Source: Polychytrium aggregatum
Taxonomy: Eukaryota > Chytridiomycota > Chytridiomycetes > Polychytriales
Assembly (NCBI RefSeq): GCF_025602895.1
Contig: NW_026516213.1
Location: forward strand, 248,001 to 312,000
Length of the DNA stretch: 64,000 bases
Direction: 5' to 3'
A program made the position numbers and the translations under genes. Below are positions 11,902 to 24,530 of the stretch, piece after piece; the stretch's first letter is position 1, and every line of letters begins with the position of its first letter. Below the pieces are notes generated by a model. That model was not told the DNA's origin, did no database searches, and saw nothing but the letters and a program-made list of their open reading frames with translations.

Positions 11902-12775
11902 GGCGGGTGGGTTCGGGCCGCTGTGCACTTTGGCTGCTGCACTTGGGCCAGATGCCCGATCAAACCGCGCTGTACCATATGACAAGACGGCAGCTTACAA
12001 TATAGAGTCTTGTGTGGCCTGATCCTGGCTGCGACCGCCAGTGTCCAGATACCTTGTGCATTCGCTCATGTGCATCCAAGATCTGAGAACCGGGGCAGAT
12101 GGTGGCCAGCCACCAGGCGGCAGCGCCTGTGTCACCGGCCATGAGAAGGCCCTTCTCGCTGTGCCGAGATGCCGCCGAGGCGCAGCAGAGAGCGTGGCGA
12201 GATCGCCCATGAGCACAAACCGCCACAGCGACAATGACGGCCGAGAGGCGCACACACACACGGTGGGACAAGCCCGGCTCAAACGTCGATTCGCTGTCAC
12301 TCCGACTTTTTTTTTTTTCTGGCTCTCTCGCCTTTGGATCGCTGCTCGCCGTCATCCACCACCTCCATCACCCCCATCACATCCATCGCCGCCGACGATC
12401 CGCCGTCGCTGCCTCCAGTCTCTGCCGCGAGACCAAGGACAGCTTCGCACTCTCCATCTGTTCAGCAAGATCCTCTGTCGCTCGGCGGATTGGTGAGTGT
12501 TGGTGCGGTTCCCGCGGGACAATCGTTCACTGTCGTCTGCGCTCTGAGCATACCGGTGGCTGCTCTGTCGCCGCAACCATAATCGGGCTCGTCTCGATTC
12601 GCTCAGCTCTCTCGCATTTCAGCTGTACTGAACCAGTTTGTTGCTGCCGCTCCCTCGTCCGCTGCAGCTGCCACCCCCCAGATCGGCTGTTGCTCCTCTC
12701 CCACTTGCCTTCTCGTGCCTCTTCTGCCTGCGGCTCTGCGCCTACCACCTTTCCCGCAACGGTTGCATCGCCAAG
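11902..12775. other. intergenic gap
   Basis: Between two plus-strand genes. A T-run at about 12308-12320 and pyrimidine-rich sequence up to 12720 are in the likely promoter and 5' leader of RPO41. No gene seen. Confidence 0.5.
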
Positions 12776-15700
12776 ATGATCCCTGCATTCAAGCGATCCA
12801 AATCTGCGGCAGTCTATCTGCTTGCCCCACACACGTCACACGCCCGCCTGCGCTCGGGCCTGTTCCCGCCACTGCATGTCGTCTTTCAGAGCCACCGATA
12901 TTCTGTCAAGCCCTCACCCACATCGCTCGCCGACCACACCCCCATGGACCACCACTCGTACGCGCACTCTGACTTTAACCAAGAGCTGTTTCCGAAACTC
13001 ACAACCGCGGCGCGGAAGAACCAGAGCCCGATGGAGCAGTCGCTCGAGTCGTCGCTTTCCTACACCGACATCTTCCAGCGGAGCAAGTGGGATAACATCG
13101 ACATCAAGCCCGAGGTGCGCTCCAAGCACTTTTACGACTTTGAGGAGCAGATGGCTCTCATGGATGTCTTGATCAAATCCGGCTCCTATGTCGAGGCCGA
13201 GACCATCTTCCACCGCTGCTGGAAGACCAACTGGTCCGACATGAAAAAATGCGCCAGCACCCACATGTTCAATTCGTTCCTGGAGGCCTACATCTGGGAC
13301 TCGCCCGAGGGCAACCTGGGGCAGGTGCAGGACTGGTACCAGCGCTTCAAGGCGTACGGCGTGTCACCCAATGCCCACACCTTTGCTCTGCTGATTTACC
13401 ATCATCTGATCAAGCACGCCAACGCCGAGTCGGCCAAGGCCGTTATCATCGATGCCGAAGCCCAAAACTACACCCTCGACGACATTGTCCGGACCGATGT
13501 GTTTCTCGACCCCGAGCACCGCACCACGGTCGAGAAGATTGCCGTCGACATGGGCAAGTCCATCCAGGGCTCGCGCCCGGACGATCTTTTGCTGACGGCG
13601 CTGGACGAGCTCATCGCCAAGACCACAGCAGCGCGCTCCGTCAAGAGTGTCGACAGTATTCTGGACGACGCTCTCGACAGCCTTGCCTTGGCCAGCCCGG
13701 CACAGCCCGAGAATCCCACCAAGCGTGAGAAGCCCGATGAACACGAGCGGCCCGTTCTGCCCGAGCTGATTTCGACCCAGTCGATCGGCGTTCAGCTGCT
13801 GCGCAAGACCCTCTCCAACATCGAGACGGCTCGCAAGGAAAAGCGGGACCTGTATCAAATCCAAGAGCAAATCGAGGAGTTTTCGTTCCAGGCCGCCTCT
13901 GAGGCGCGCACCCTTGCGCAGGAGCGACTGCCGGCCCCCATCCGCTTTCTCAACGCCCTGCCCTCCAAGATGATCTCGGAATGGTTCAAAACCCTGACAG
14001 AAGCCATCCGCGACGAGCTGGACATGCTCAAGCCCACAAAGAGCTTTGACCACCGGGCATTCATGAAGCATTTGACGCCCGAGCAACTGGCTCGCATCAC
14101 CATTACCGAGTTCATCAAGCCCAGCCACGTCATTCGCTCGCCAGAGAAGAGTCGCGAGGACGAGCACATCTACGAGTCGGCGTGGGATCACCGCGTGACC
14201 GAGATCATGTCTGAGATCGGCAAGAATGTCAACCGCGAAGCCAAGCTCAAGTTCAAGAAGCTCAGCAGCAAGCAGAAGCAAAATGTAGGTCTCCTGGTCT
14301 TGGAGTCGCTCTCAGAGTCGCTCTCAGAGTCACTCTTGGAGACGCTCTTGCTGGGAGAGCGAGAAGGACTGAGGGGCTCGCACACAGTTGAGCCTCGTAC
14401 TTTTTGGCATGTGCTTCTTGGCCATGTTCCCGTACACTTTTGGCATTCCGGATCGATCGCTTGTCCTGAAAGTGCACGGTTACTTGCGGTCCATTCAGAC
14501 CACTGATGTGTCGCCCACTGTTCACCTCCCTCATCTAGATCTACAAGAAGCGAGCGGAAATTTCACAGAAGGTCCACGAGCTCCATCAGAGCGGTGCTCT
14601 TCTCGATGTAGAAGGCCGCAAAACTCTCTCCGAGACCAACGTTGTCGAGCGGAGTGTCGGCAACGACTGGGAGATCCACTGGCCCACCACCTCGCTCGTC
14701 AAGATCGGCGGCACGCTCGTCACGCTGTTCCTGAAGACAGCCAAGATCCAGACCTCCAAGGTCGATCCCAACAACCCCCGGAAGATGGTGTATGTGTTTG
14801 CGACCCGCCGATCGTGATTGCGCAAATGCCTATTGGCTGTCGACTGAATCGTGCACGGCCGCGCTCTTGCCATCATGTGCGGATCCGTACTGACGTGTTC
14901 TGTGAATGTGCGTTTGCTGTCCCTTCTGTTGCTCGCGCGATACCGTCGGCGCTCCCAAAATCTGCAGCAAAATCCTCGAGCCTGCGTTTGTCCACAAATC
15001 GATTGTAGTCTTCATCGACAACAACCCCGTTAGCATTGGCAAAATCTCCCCGCACGAGGAGCTTAAGGAGATTCTGTCGCGCGAGGCGCCTGTCTTCCAG
15101 CCGCGCTTGATGCCGATGCTGGTTCCGCCCCGTCCATGGCTGACGTGGAAGTCTGGCGGCTATCTCCACCAGTCCAACACCGCCGTGCGCATTTCGCACT
15201 TCCCGACGATGCAAGAATACCTCCGCAAGGCCGATGATAACAAGTACATTGACGAGATCATGCGCTGTCTCGACATTCTGGGAGCGATACCCTGGCGCAT
15301 CAACAACGACGTCCTCAAGGTCGTCATTGACGTCTGGAACTCGGGCGAGTCCATCGGCAACATCCCGCCCCTTGCCAAGCCGCTCGAGCCCGCCGCTCCA
15401 AAGGACATGGATATCAATCCCGACGTCAAGAAAAAGTATCAGGCCGAGCACCACAAGTGGAAGAACGTGGTAGCATCGCTGCATTCCCAGCGGTGCGACA
15501 CCAACTACAAAATCGAGATTGCCAAAGCTGTAAGTGGACCATTTGGCACCGATGGCACCGCAACAGGCTCGCTTGCGTCGGCGCATCGTCCGCGAGTCTT
15601 ATCCAGTAGCCATCCCCTCAACGCCGCATGCAGCTAATCACTGACTCGATTTGGTGACCAACTTCTGCAGTACGCTGGCATGAGCATCTACTTCCCTCAC

Positions 15701-17750
15701 AACCTCGATTTCCGCGGCCGCGCGTATCCGATCCCTCCGCTGCTGAACCACATGGGGAACGATCTGTGTCGTGGTCTGCTGATGTTTGACGAGGCCAAGC
15801 CCCTCGGCGAGGAGGGCTTGAAGTGGCTCAAGATCCAGATAGCAACGCTGGCCGGTGCCGACAAGTGCGTATCTCCGCGTCTTGTTCCTGTTTGGTCGCG
15901 CAAGGACTCGGTCGCGATGGCGGCGCCGGTCTCAATGCGGCTGCATCCGGTGTCTCGTTCTGCCAATGATCTGACCACGCACACGGTCGCTCTTTGTTTG
16001 CAGGATCTCCTTTGAAGACCGCATCAAATTTACCGAGTCGAATCTCGAGAACATCTTTGACTCGTTTGACAACCCTCTGACGGTACGGGTCGGATATGGG
16101 TGTATTTTCCGGGTTTGCAGTGCTTTGGTATCGCAAGTGTAGGCTCGGCAGACACTACTCGTACTCATTCCTGCCTGTTTTGTGCCGAACCAGGGCAAGC
16201 GCTGGTGGATCGGCGAAGATCCGTTTCAGCTGCTCGCTGCCTGTTGCGAGCTGACCCGCGCATTGCGCTCGCCTGAACCCACAAAGTACATGAGCCGACT
16301 GCCCATCCACCAAGATGGATCCTGCAACGGCCTGCAGCACTACGCTGCCCTCGGCGGCGACGAGATGGGTGCCAAGCAGGTCAATTTGCTGCCGAGCGAA
16401 AAGCCGCAGGATGTTTATAGCGGTGTTGCCGACATTGTCAGCCGACTCGTTGCTGAGGATGCCGCCAAAGAAATACCCGAGGCTGTGTTCATGAACGGCA
16501 AAGTCAATCGCAAGCTCGTCAAGCAGACGGTCATGACCAACACCTACGGCGTCACCTTCCTAGGCGCGCGCCTGCAGGTTCAGAGCCGTATGAAGGAGGC
16601 CGGCTACGACAAGATCCTAGACTCGGCCCAATTCAAGGCCGTGTCGCTGTACATCACCCGCCAGATCTTTGCCAGTTTGGGCGTCATGTTCGAAGGCGCG
16701 CGGCTCCTCCAGCACTGGCTCAACAACGCTGCCCTGGTGATCTGCAAGAGCGTGCATCCTGACTCTGTGCTGCCGATGGAGCAGAAGATTGCCGAGGACA
16801 TCTGGAAGCACTGGAAGGAGTTTGAGCTGCCCAATCCGCAGGAAGATCATGGCACTGTTCTGAGCGAGCCCGAAGCGACCGAGGATAGCCTGCTGGACTG
16901 TGCCCTTGACGAGGCGGCCACGGCTTCGTCTTCGCAGAAGCATGTCGCCAGCGCCGCTCCGAGCGATGGCAGCGAGCTGATCGCCCCGACCCCTAGCCGC
17001 AAAAAGTCGAGCAAGAAGGAAGTCTTGCGGAACTCTCCTGTTATCTGGACCTCGCCGCTCGGCCTGCCGATCGTTCAGCCCTATCGCAACTACCGCGAGA
17101 AAACGGTGAGTCTGGGAATCAAGTGGAGCCAGCATGCACATGAACTTTTGCGGATACACATCCAACGCCGATTCGATTCGGCTGTTGATGACTGAGTACT
17201 GTCTGTACTGACACTGTCGCTGTCGCCATTGCAGATCCGCACCGAGCTCCAAACAGTCACCATCAAGGACTTTTCGAGCGACGCCGAAATCAACTCGCGC
17301 AAGCAGTCCAACGCCTTCCCGCCCAACTTTATTCACTCTCTCGACGCCTCGCACATGATGCTCAGCGCCATCGGCTGCCAGACCAGCGGCATTACGTTTG
17401 CAGCCGTGCACGACTCGTACTGGACACATGCCTCTACCGTCCCCGAGCTCGCGCGGATCCTGCGCAAGTCGTTTGTGCATCTGCATTCGCAAGACATCAT
17501 GGGCCGCCTCCGGGAGGAGCTGACGGAACGCTACAAGGCAAACTGGGTGCCCTACAAGCTCTCGATCAGCACTCTGGAGCAACGCAATCTGCTCAACCAG
17601 ATCATCGCCACCCACAGCGGCAAGCCACTGCGGTCTCGCAAGGCCGGTGCTGTCTACATGACCTGGCGACGGGTCAGCTTCCCGCCGCTGCCCAAGAAGG
17701 GTAACTTTGATCTCGGCCTCGTCACGAAGAGTCCCTACTTTTTCCACTAG
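12776..17750 (+). CDS. RPO41: mitochondrial DNA-directed RNA polymerase
   Basis: Seven exons join in phase to 1,340 residues, matching yeast Rpo41 length: 12776-14284, 14539-14789, 14968-15529, 15671-15864, 16004-16082, 16194-17105 and 17235-17750. The enzyme is the single-subunit, T7-like polymerase that transcribes mitochondrial DNA and primes its replication. The N-terminus is basic and Ser-rich, as for mitochondrial import, and is followed by a PPR-like helical region (about 13140-13440). Catalytic motifs are clear: motif [19 protein letters not shown], the O-helix-like [14 protein letters not shown], and motif C VHDSYWTH; it ends in FFH as family members do (SPYFFH). The start is the first ATG that gives a targeting-like leader. 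A Ser/Lys-rich insertion (about 16850-17030) sits in the thumb/fingers region. Confidence 0.95.
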
Positions 17751-17980
17751 AATGCCCCCTTTCGAGCTGCTTCTCCTTTGTTTGCTTCCTTGCGTCCAGG
17801 GGAGTTGGTCCGATCTCCTCACCTTTGTTGCGTTACTGATGATGGCTGTGTCGGTGATACTTTGATGATGGTGCTGGGCGTTACCGTGCGTCGCTGCGTG
17901 TGGCTTGCTGGTAATGCGGCTCTTCGGCTCAAGCGGCGACTTGGAAATTTTTTGGTTCTGATTTCGCATCCATACAGTTG

Positions 17981-18260
17981 TTCCAGAAATAAAACGGGAC
18001 AGTGTGTCCCTGCGTGTCCCTCACAACGATCTGTTGCCCCGATGGGCAGGTCGTGCGATTGTTTCCAGTTCTGGTTGGCGATCCGGTGCCCTGGTTAGTT
18101 TCAGGAGTATGATCTTGAGCACACCCAGTTGATCCTCGATTGCAATGATAGATTGGCATACCGAGACCATGTTCAATGAGGGTATGAATGACTAGACATG
18201 CCTGCTCAAAGCCAGTGGTCTGCGAGCCAGGCTGGTGGCTTGCTGCCTGCTTTCTCAAGT
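17981..18260 (-). mobile_element. decayed mariner/IS630-like relic
   Basis: It starts with an inverted-repeat end (TTCCAGAAATAAAACGGGAC at 17981-18000) like those of the Fanzor-bearing element. Read on the minus strand, 18240-18170 encodes FEQACLVIHTLIE. This matches FEQACPVIRTLIE of the transposase at 58831. The sequence then jumps straight to the 3' end of the element, so the middle of the transposase is deleted. The other end is not clear; AT-rich sequence continues to about 18440. Confidence 0.75.
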
Positions 18261-18554
18261 ACCATGTGGCGAGGGATAGTCTGGATCGTATTGAGTCTTT
18301 CGAGTATCTATGGTTGCAGAACGAGTATCGATTGTGAATATCAAATTGTCGTTGTCGAGTATATGGGATGTATTGGATGTATTGAGTATCAAATACAACA
18401 CCACTCGGCCATTGTCGCTTTATCGGAATCACTCTGCAAGTCCACTCTTTGGTATCGTGTTGTTTGGGATGGGTGAGGGCGGTGCGATATGCTTGGCTAC
18501 TCTGCTTGTATGTTCAGTGATGCGATTTTGTTGTTCGGGAGTGGGACTAGGTGA

Positions 18555-20164
18555 TCAGGGCCACTTGCCGAGGGACTTGAGGCTGTCGATGGAAACTTGG
18601 AGACCCTGGTCGGTGGCCTTGCGGAGCCAAAAGACGGCGGTGTCGATGTCTCGAGGGACACCCAGCCATATTGGAAGCAATCCCCGAGATAATCTTGTCC
18701 GTAACGATTGCCCTGCTGGGCCGACTTGCGGAACCACTCGATTGCCTTGGTGCGGTCCTCGGTGACTCCATTTCCATCATAGTAGCAATACCCAATCCTC
18801 CACTGCCCATACGAGTTGTCTTGTTCGGCAGACTTGCTGAACCACTCGAATGCCTTTTCTTTGTCCTGCAATACTCCATCACCGTCATCGTAGCACATTC
18901 CGATCCAGAACTGGCTGTCGCTGTGACCGTCCTTGGCGAGTTGCTCAAAGATGATTGCCGCTCTCTTTCCGTTCACTGCGGTTCCGAATCCATGGACCAG
19001 ACACACAGCCATGAGATGTCTGCATAGCCAGTCCCGGTTCGATCCCAGCTTGCATAACTCGAAGAATTTGCGGGCTGCGGGCGAGTTGGCGTTGGCAACC
19101 CAGTACGAGGATGCAAGACATTCGTCCTCTCCAAGTGGGAACTCATTCGATCTGTTCTCTCGGATGATCTTGACACCCATTGGCTCGTCGCGCACGGTGC
19201 CCCGGCCAAGGTAGTGCATCCATCCAACCATGTGCATGGCAATCGGTTTGATGACCGGATCGGTGGACTTGGAGCTCACTTCCTGCAAGTGGTTGAAGGC
19301 ATCGACATCGCTCTGTTCGACACCATGGCCGATGAGCGAGAACCATCCACGGAGGAACACAATATGGAGACGGCCGTCTTCGCTTCCCTGATCTGCAGCC
19401 TTGGAATACCACTCGATGGCAGCGTTAAAGTCTTGATCGACACCTTCGCCATTCTCGTAGCATCCACCGAGGACGACTTGGGCCTGAGGAATCCCACGAT
19501 CTGCAAGACTACGATACAGCTCGACGGCCTTGGTGTGGTCTTTGCCGACGCCGACTTCGTTGCGATAGCACTCGGCCAGGTGGAACTGTGCCATCATGTG
19601 GTCAGCTTGGGCAGCCTTCTCCAGATATTGGATGATTCGTTGCTCGATGGCCTCCTGCTTGGGCTTGTTCTCAGACTGCTGGCTGTCGAGATCGACTTGG
19701 AGGATCCTTGCCAGGAAATATGATGCAGCAATACTGCCCTGTTCGGCTTGAGCGGTGAGCCAGGATCGGTCGGCTATGCCTTCGTATTCGCAATGCAGCG
19801 AGAGGGCGATCTGGTCGCTGGGTGTGAGGCCGATCTGCAACTGTCCGTCTGAATGGCACAGTCCTGCATTCTGGCACCAATTGTGAAAGCGAGGCAGCTT
19901 GGAGCTCAGGAGAGCTTGGGCGTGCCTGCACACCCGGAGGAGGGTCTTGATGGTGTTTAGGTCGAGTGCGAGTTGGAAACCGTCGTTGTAGCAGATGATT
20001 GTGAAGATGTCTGGGTTGAGGCTGAATGGTGTTTGGATTGGATCGATTATTGGCAGGCTCGTTCCCGCCCCAGAAATATCGCTGGACTTCACAAATAACT
20101 CGGCTTGGTTTTGCTGAGCGGCAGATGATGTCGTGGTTGAAGCAGGCTCGATCATGCTGGCCAT
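18555..20164 (-). CDS. Sel1-repeat protein, C-terminal frameshift
   Basis: One long exon from ATG 20164. An N-terminal region of about 150 residues (F-box-like spacing around NPDIFTIICYNDGF, uncertain) is followed by at least six Sel1-like repeats with the usual GxGVxxDxxKAxEWxxKAA pattern. Examples are YENGEGVDQDFNAAIEWYSK and YYDGNGVTEDRTKAIEWFRK. Such solenoids scaffold protein complexes. At about 18661-18664 the frame is lost: the next repeat continues in another frame (GVPRDIDTAVFWLRKATDQG) to a stop at 18555. Read without the shift, the protein runs on into unrelated sequence to 18497. A one-base loss, in the genome or in the assembly, explains this best; an intron does not fit. Confidence 0.8.
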
Positions 20165-20542
20165 GTTGGCGGAGACAGGATCGGAAGCAAGCGGATGATG
20201 GCGATGGACAGGAGACAGACGAGTTGTGGATAAGCAGGCCAAACACTGGCAAGCCATACCCTGGCCATCGAGCACACACACACACAAGACTGGCTCGATC
20301 CGTCCGGTTTGCTGGCTGGATTCGTTGTTGTACATATACTGCCACATACACTGCCACATTCATCGAACACGGAATCGATCATGGAATCGAAATCGGTATC
20401 AAAAGGCCGCCGACAAGGGCCTCACAATCGCCAATGAGAAACTCGCCAAATTGGATAGCAGATGCACCATCCAGTGATTCCTCAACTCACCCTTCTTGTG
20501 TTGAATCTCTTCCTCCCACTGCACCCCCTCGATCCGCCGTTC

Positions 20543-20846
20543 GAATATCGAAAAAGGACACCCTATTTTGAGTCAGGATTGTTGATTTCGGTTCCTGAAT
20601 ACACACGCCTGTTTATCGTTACCATGGTCAAAACACATCGCTCTCGTGTTCCGCATCGCTGCACTGCCATTCTACTCGCTAACCTACAGCGTCTACGCAT
20701 TGTTGCCACTCTCTTCAGTGCGCCCAAGAGTACCATGGCCGTTGAATCCACTCGGAGGTGATCTGTTTCATTGCAAACCGCTCAGACCAAGGCCATATAA
20801 TACACTGACATATGGAATGGGAAGATGCCCCGTTTGTTTCTGAATA
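20543..20846 (+). mobile_element. short mariner-like deletion derivative (MITE-like)
   Basis: Ends resemble the family's inverted repeats: left 20543-20560 (AAAAAGGACACCC) and right 20826-20846 (CCCCGTTTGTTTCTGAATA). ATG at 20624 lies 81 bases from the left end, much as in the full element (77). It opens a frame whose helix-turn-helix-like part (LRIVATLFSAPKSTM) aligns with LRKVASIFSVSKSTI of the transposase at 58831. Everything after that helix is missing. Confidence 0.7.
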
Positions 20847-21146
20847 TAATGTGTATTCATGATATAAGAACCAATTCACGAGCCTCGGTGGATTCTCGAG
20901 GCCTGGTGACACAGCGCCAAGATCAAAACCAAATCTTCGCGGCCGCGATCTCCTTCGCTCACATCAACATCAACACTCCACCGACCGCCGACCGCCGACC
21001 GCCGACTCGACGCTCGTGGATATCAATAGATCTCTCTCGATCTGCACCGGCATCGCCTTTTGTGCCGCCAGCCAACATCCATCGGTCCGCCTCCCAGCCG
21101 CCGATCTTGGACTCGTCGCTCGATTTCGATCCGCCAGCTGCACCTC

Positions 21147-23949
21147 ATGATCGGTCGTTGCTGTTTTGCTGGGCAAATGCCTGGACGGAGCCTGGCATTT
21201 CTCCTGAAATCACACTCCCGAACGCTCTCGACATCGAGCGCGCCGACCGTGTGGATCATATCGGCCGGAGACGTCGCCGGAGACAAGCAAGCGATGGCCC
21301 TGGCCACGATCGGCCAGCTCGGAAAGCCCATCAAGAAGAATATTGTGCCTTCCAAACGTAGGCACTGCTGTGGGCTTCATCCTCCGCTTACCGCTGCGTA
21401 TTTGGAGAGCCTGCATCACTCGCCCTTCTCGAGGCCGCCCCTCCTTCCGGAGAGCCCTTGAGTCCACAGACGGCCCGATGATCTTGATTTGGGTTTTGCC
21501 ATTTGGTCATTTGGTCATCTGGTCATCTGGCCATCTGGTCTCACATTGCGTCTCTCTGAATATCGCTTGGGCCGGCAGGCATCAGCTGGCTCTACCCAGT
21601 ATTTCAAAAGATCATCATGGACCGACGCACCAACAAACTCGAAAAGTCCGAGCAGTTTGACAAGTGTAAGCCACGCCGCCATGTGCATGTCTGCGATTGT
21701 CTGAGGGATTTGACTTGCTCCTGTGCGCTTGCAGCGACGATGGGCTCTCGTCCTCAATCGTCGCATATTCGCTCTCACTTCCGTCGCCGGATCGTCTGGA
21801 TTTGACATCCTTCGTCTCCGTCCTGCAGTGAGGCAGCTCCAACCCCTGCCGTGGTATCTCGAGTCACCCTCGAACGATGTTCTCTCGGAGCCGCTCCCGG
21901 ACTATGTGATCTCGTCGTGCCCGTCAACGACCCTGGCTGCTCTGCAAGTCAAGGCGGCTTCCCGCGGAGCAACCAAAGCCAGTACGCAGCAGTGATCTCG
22001 CAGCATCAAACTTTGGTGGAACGCAAAGGACGGGATGTTGTCGGTGTGTCAGGATGGATTCGGGACTGATGCTGATCGCACATTTGGCCTCGCTCCACCA
22101 CCACGACCGTATCTCGTTGTGCCTTCATTTTCCCAGTTCATCTCCAGCAGCCGTTTGTCAACATGGAGGTCTATGATGCCCTGGTGATCCAGAAGCACCT
22201 GTGGCCGCTGCTTGGTGCGAACCATGGCTGTGTCGACACCGCCCGCTTGCTTCTGAAACTGCGCCGTTTGCGATTCCTGGCTGACTGTTGAGCCATGTTC
22301 ACTTCGCAGCACTGTCGTCGAATCTGTCGAGATCGGGCTCTGTTATTGGCACCAAGGTACGAGGTGGCTTTTGCTTGAGCAGAGGAGAAAGAGAAAAAAA
22401 CAGGCAACTGCCAGCCCATCTAAAACCAACGAGAGGATTGGTCAGTGCTGATTGTGTTTTGGGCTTGCATCCGGTGCCAACACTCACTCATTCATTCTCC
22501 AACAGCTCTGTTTGAACGGAATCACATCCGAGGCCCTGGAGCAAGCCGCACGGAATGAGTCTGTCTTGCCGGCCGCTTTCTACTTGCCAGACAAGGAGTC
22601 GCCCATCTTTGCTGTTCTGATCTCAGCAATGCACAACATGTGAGGAGCGAGCAACCTACTCGCACCCGGTTGTATTCGTGCTGTTATCGATGCCACAGAA
22701 TGATCTGGCTCGCCACTTGCCGTCAATCCAAGTTCCATGGCATTGAACGATATGCAACCAGTAGCCCCCGATCGCTTTGGGTCTGGCGGACTGTGACCTT
22801 ATTAGCGAGCAAGCAATTGACCTTCCTCTCGGTTCCCTTGGCAGCAACTTTACTTGGTTTTCGGACGAGACTCGGCGACTCGTCCAGCAACTCGATGTAT
22901 GTTGCATAGAATGGCTTTTTTGATGGACATCGAGCCGTAACGCCCGCGAGAGAACTGTTGGGCTTGTGTCGGCTGTGGACTGACATTTCCACTGCCGCTG
23001 TTTGTGGATATCCGGGCTCGTCAGCGACTCTACAGGGTCCACAATGCTCGTATCGCAATGACATTTACTCGCAAGACACCCGAGACCGTGAGGGGAGCCA
23101 TCCGCCAGTGGGCAGAGAGGTAATCGCATCTGCATCCACACGCCCTGGTCTATCATGGCCCTTTCTGCTGTTGTTGCTGCTGCTGCAGACTCGGTCGCGC
23201 TTGGATTTGTGCTGCTTTTGCTGACGCATCTCTGGTCGGTTTGGATCTCCAGCGTCCAGGACAGCGAGAGAGTGTACCTCTGGGACGGCACCGGCGAGAA
23301 TCCGTACGAAACGATGCTGGCCCGAGCGACTCATATCGCGGTCACTGCTGATTCGGTGAGTCTTGCCCTCGAGTTTGTTGTCCCGGAGATTGCTCGATCA
23401 AGCTACTGATTCTCTTGCGGGGGGGGGATGCGATGTTATTGCACCGGTGCTGTGACTGCGGCTGGTGTAGATGATGATGACCTCGGAAGCCCTCATGTGC
23501 AGGTGAGCAACAAAGCGCCTCCCTCAGTCTTGCTGCTTCCGAGGGGCAGCGAGGACTGATTGAAGAGGAGCGGGCGGGCGATCAAACGGAGCATGTATCG
23601 CTTCAGTCGGGCGCTCTGTCTCTCGCTTTGGCTGGGCCCTGCCATATTTGTGCTTATCACTCCTTTGCCCTGGCTCAGGAAACCCGTGTACATCATCGGC
23701 ACCAACAAGTGCAAGTCGGACCTGCAAAAGTTCCACAAGTCCCTGGTCGTCGCCGGCCATGCTCGGCCATTTCTGCCAAGTCGTCTGCCCCCGGACGTTG
23801 ACCTCGACTTTGGCGTCGTGATGGAGGAGAACAGCGAAGGCGAGGATCCATTCAGTGACATTGGCGATCACAAGTCGTGGCAGTGGTGGAGGGAGAATGA
23901 GACGGCAGATGCCGGCCGGGCGATTCGCGAGATGCTGTCGTCCAAGTAG
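21147..23949 (+). CDS. ELM1-family (DUF1022) protein, mitochondrial fission type
   Basis: Ten exons chain in phase to 404 residues: 21147-21357, 21829-21981, 22137-22214, 22310-22356, 22506-22639, 22806-22896, 23025-23119, 23253-23355, 23471-23502 and 23679-23949. The order of motifs follows PF06258, a GT-B-like fold known from plant ELM1 and many bacteria. They are VWIISAGDVAGDKQAMALA, PLPDYVISSC, HLQQPF...YDALVIQKH, LNGITSEALEQAA, MTFTRKTPETVRGAIRQ, VYLWDGTGENPYETMLA, VTADS...MTSEAL, and RKPVYII...KFHKSLVVAGHARPF. In Arabidopsis ELM1 helps recruit a dynamin to mitochondria; the bacterial role is unknown. The first residues (Arg/Ser-rich, SLAFLLKSHSRTLSTSSA) look like a mitochondrial leader. 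The first intron (480 nt) is long, and a missing small exon there is possible. Confidence 0.85.
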
Positions 23950-24530
23950 AGCAAATACGCCCATGAAATCACTCCGAATCATCTTCGTAGTTGCTGGGCG
24001 ATATTGCCCACAAAATGACGGAGGGAGGGGGAGGATTGAAACACTCTCATTTCCACACTCGCCCCTCTCTCGATATTGGTCGATTCTCAAGACACTTGTG
24101 TGTGCTATTCGATTATCGGGGTTTACATATTGCATTATGATGCGAGGGAGAGTTTGGGAAGGGAAGGGAGAAGCCAAAGGCTGGCTGTGGGATGATCGAG
24201 CGAGGTGTGGAAGGAGGGAGATCAGGGGTGAGAGGGCTGAAGGGAAGTGTCCAAGGGAAGAGAGGGAGAAAAAAAAAAGTGTATGAAAGGCAGGCGACAA
24301 AGAAAGCAGCAACCAGCTGACCAGACTATAATTTACAAAGTGCAAGTAATGAGAGAAGCGAGCAGAGGGAGCTCATGGGAGGCTTTGGGAAGAAGGTGGA
24401 GCGACACCACTCGTGGGCAGGAGAGTCTTGCTCCTGAGCAGAGCGGGGTCGGAGGGAGGATGGAAGAAAACAGGACTGGAGAGCGTCTCACAAGGGCGAT
24501 GCAGACAAACTCGGCTGGACCAGACCGGGC
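23950..24530. other. intergenic, purine-rich
   Basis: The gap between two convergent genes. The plus strand is strongly G/A-rich from about 24130 to 24490, with an A10 run near 24270. No gene or structured RNA seen. Confidence 0.5.

Noticed and set aside
21615-21837. Coding-like frame inside the first ELM1 intron
   Set aside because: A short exon starting at ATG 21617 can be drawn, but the phase-consistent join 21357 to 21829 already gives a continuous ELM1 protein; kept only as a possible alternative exon.
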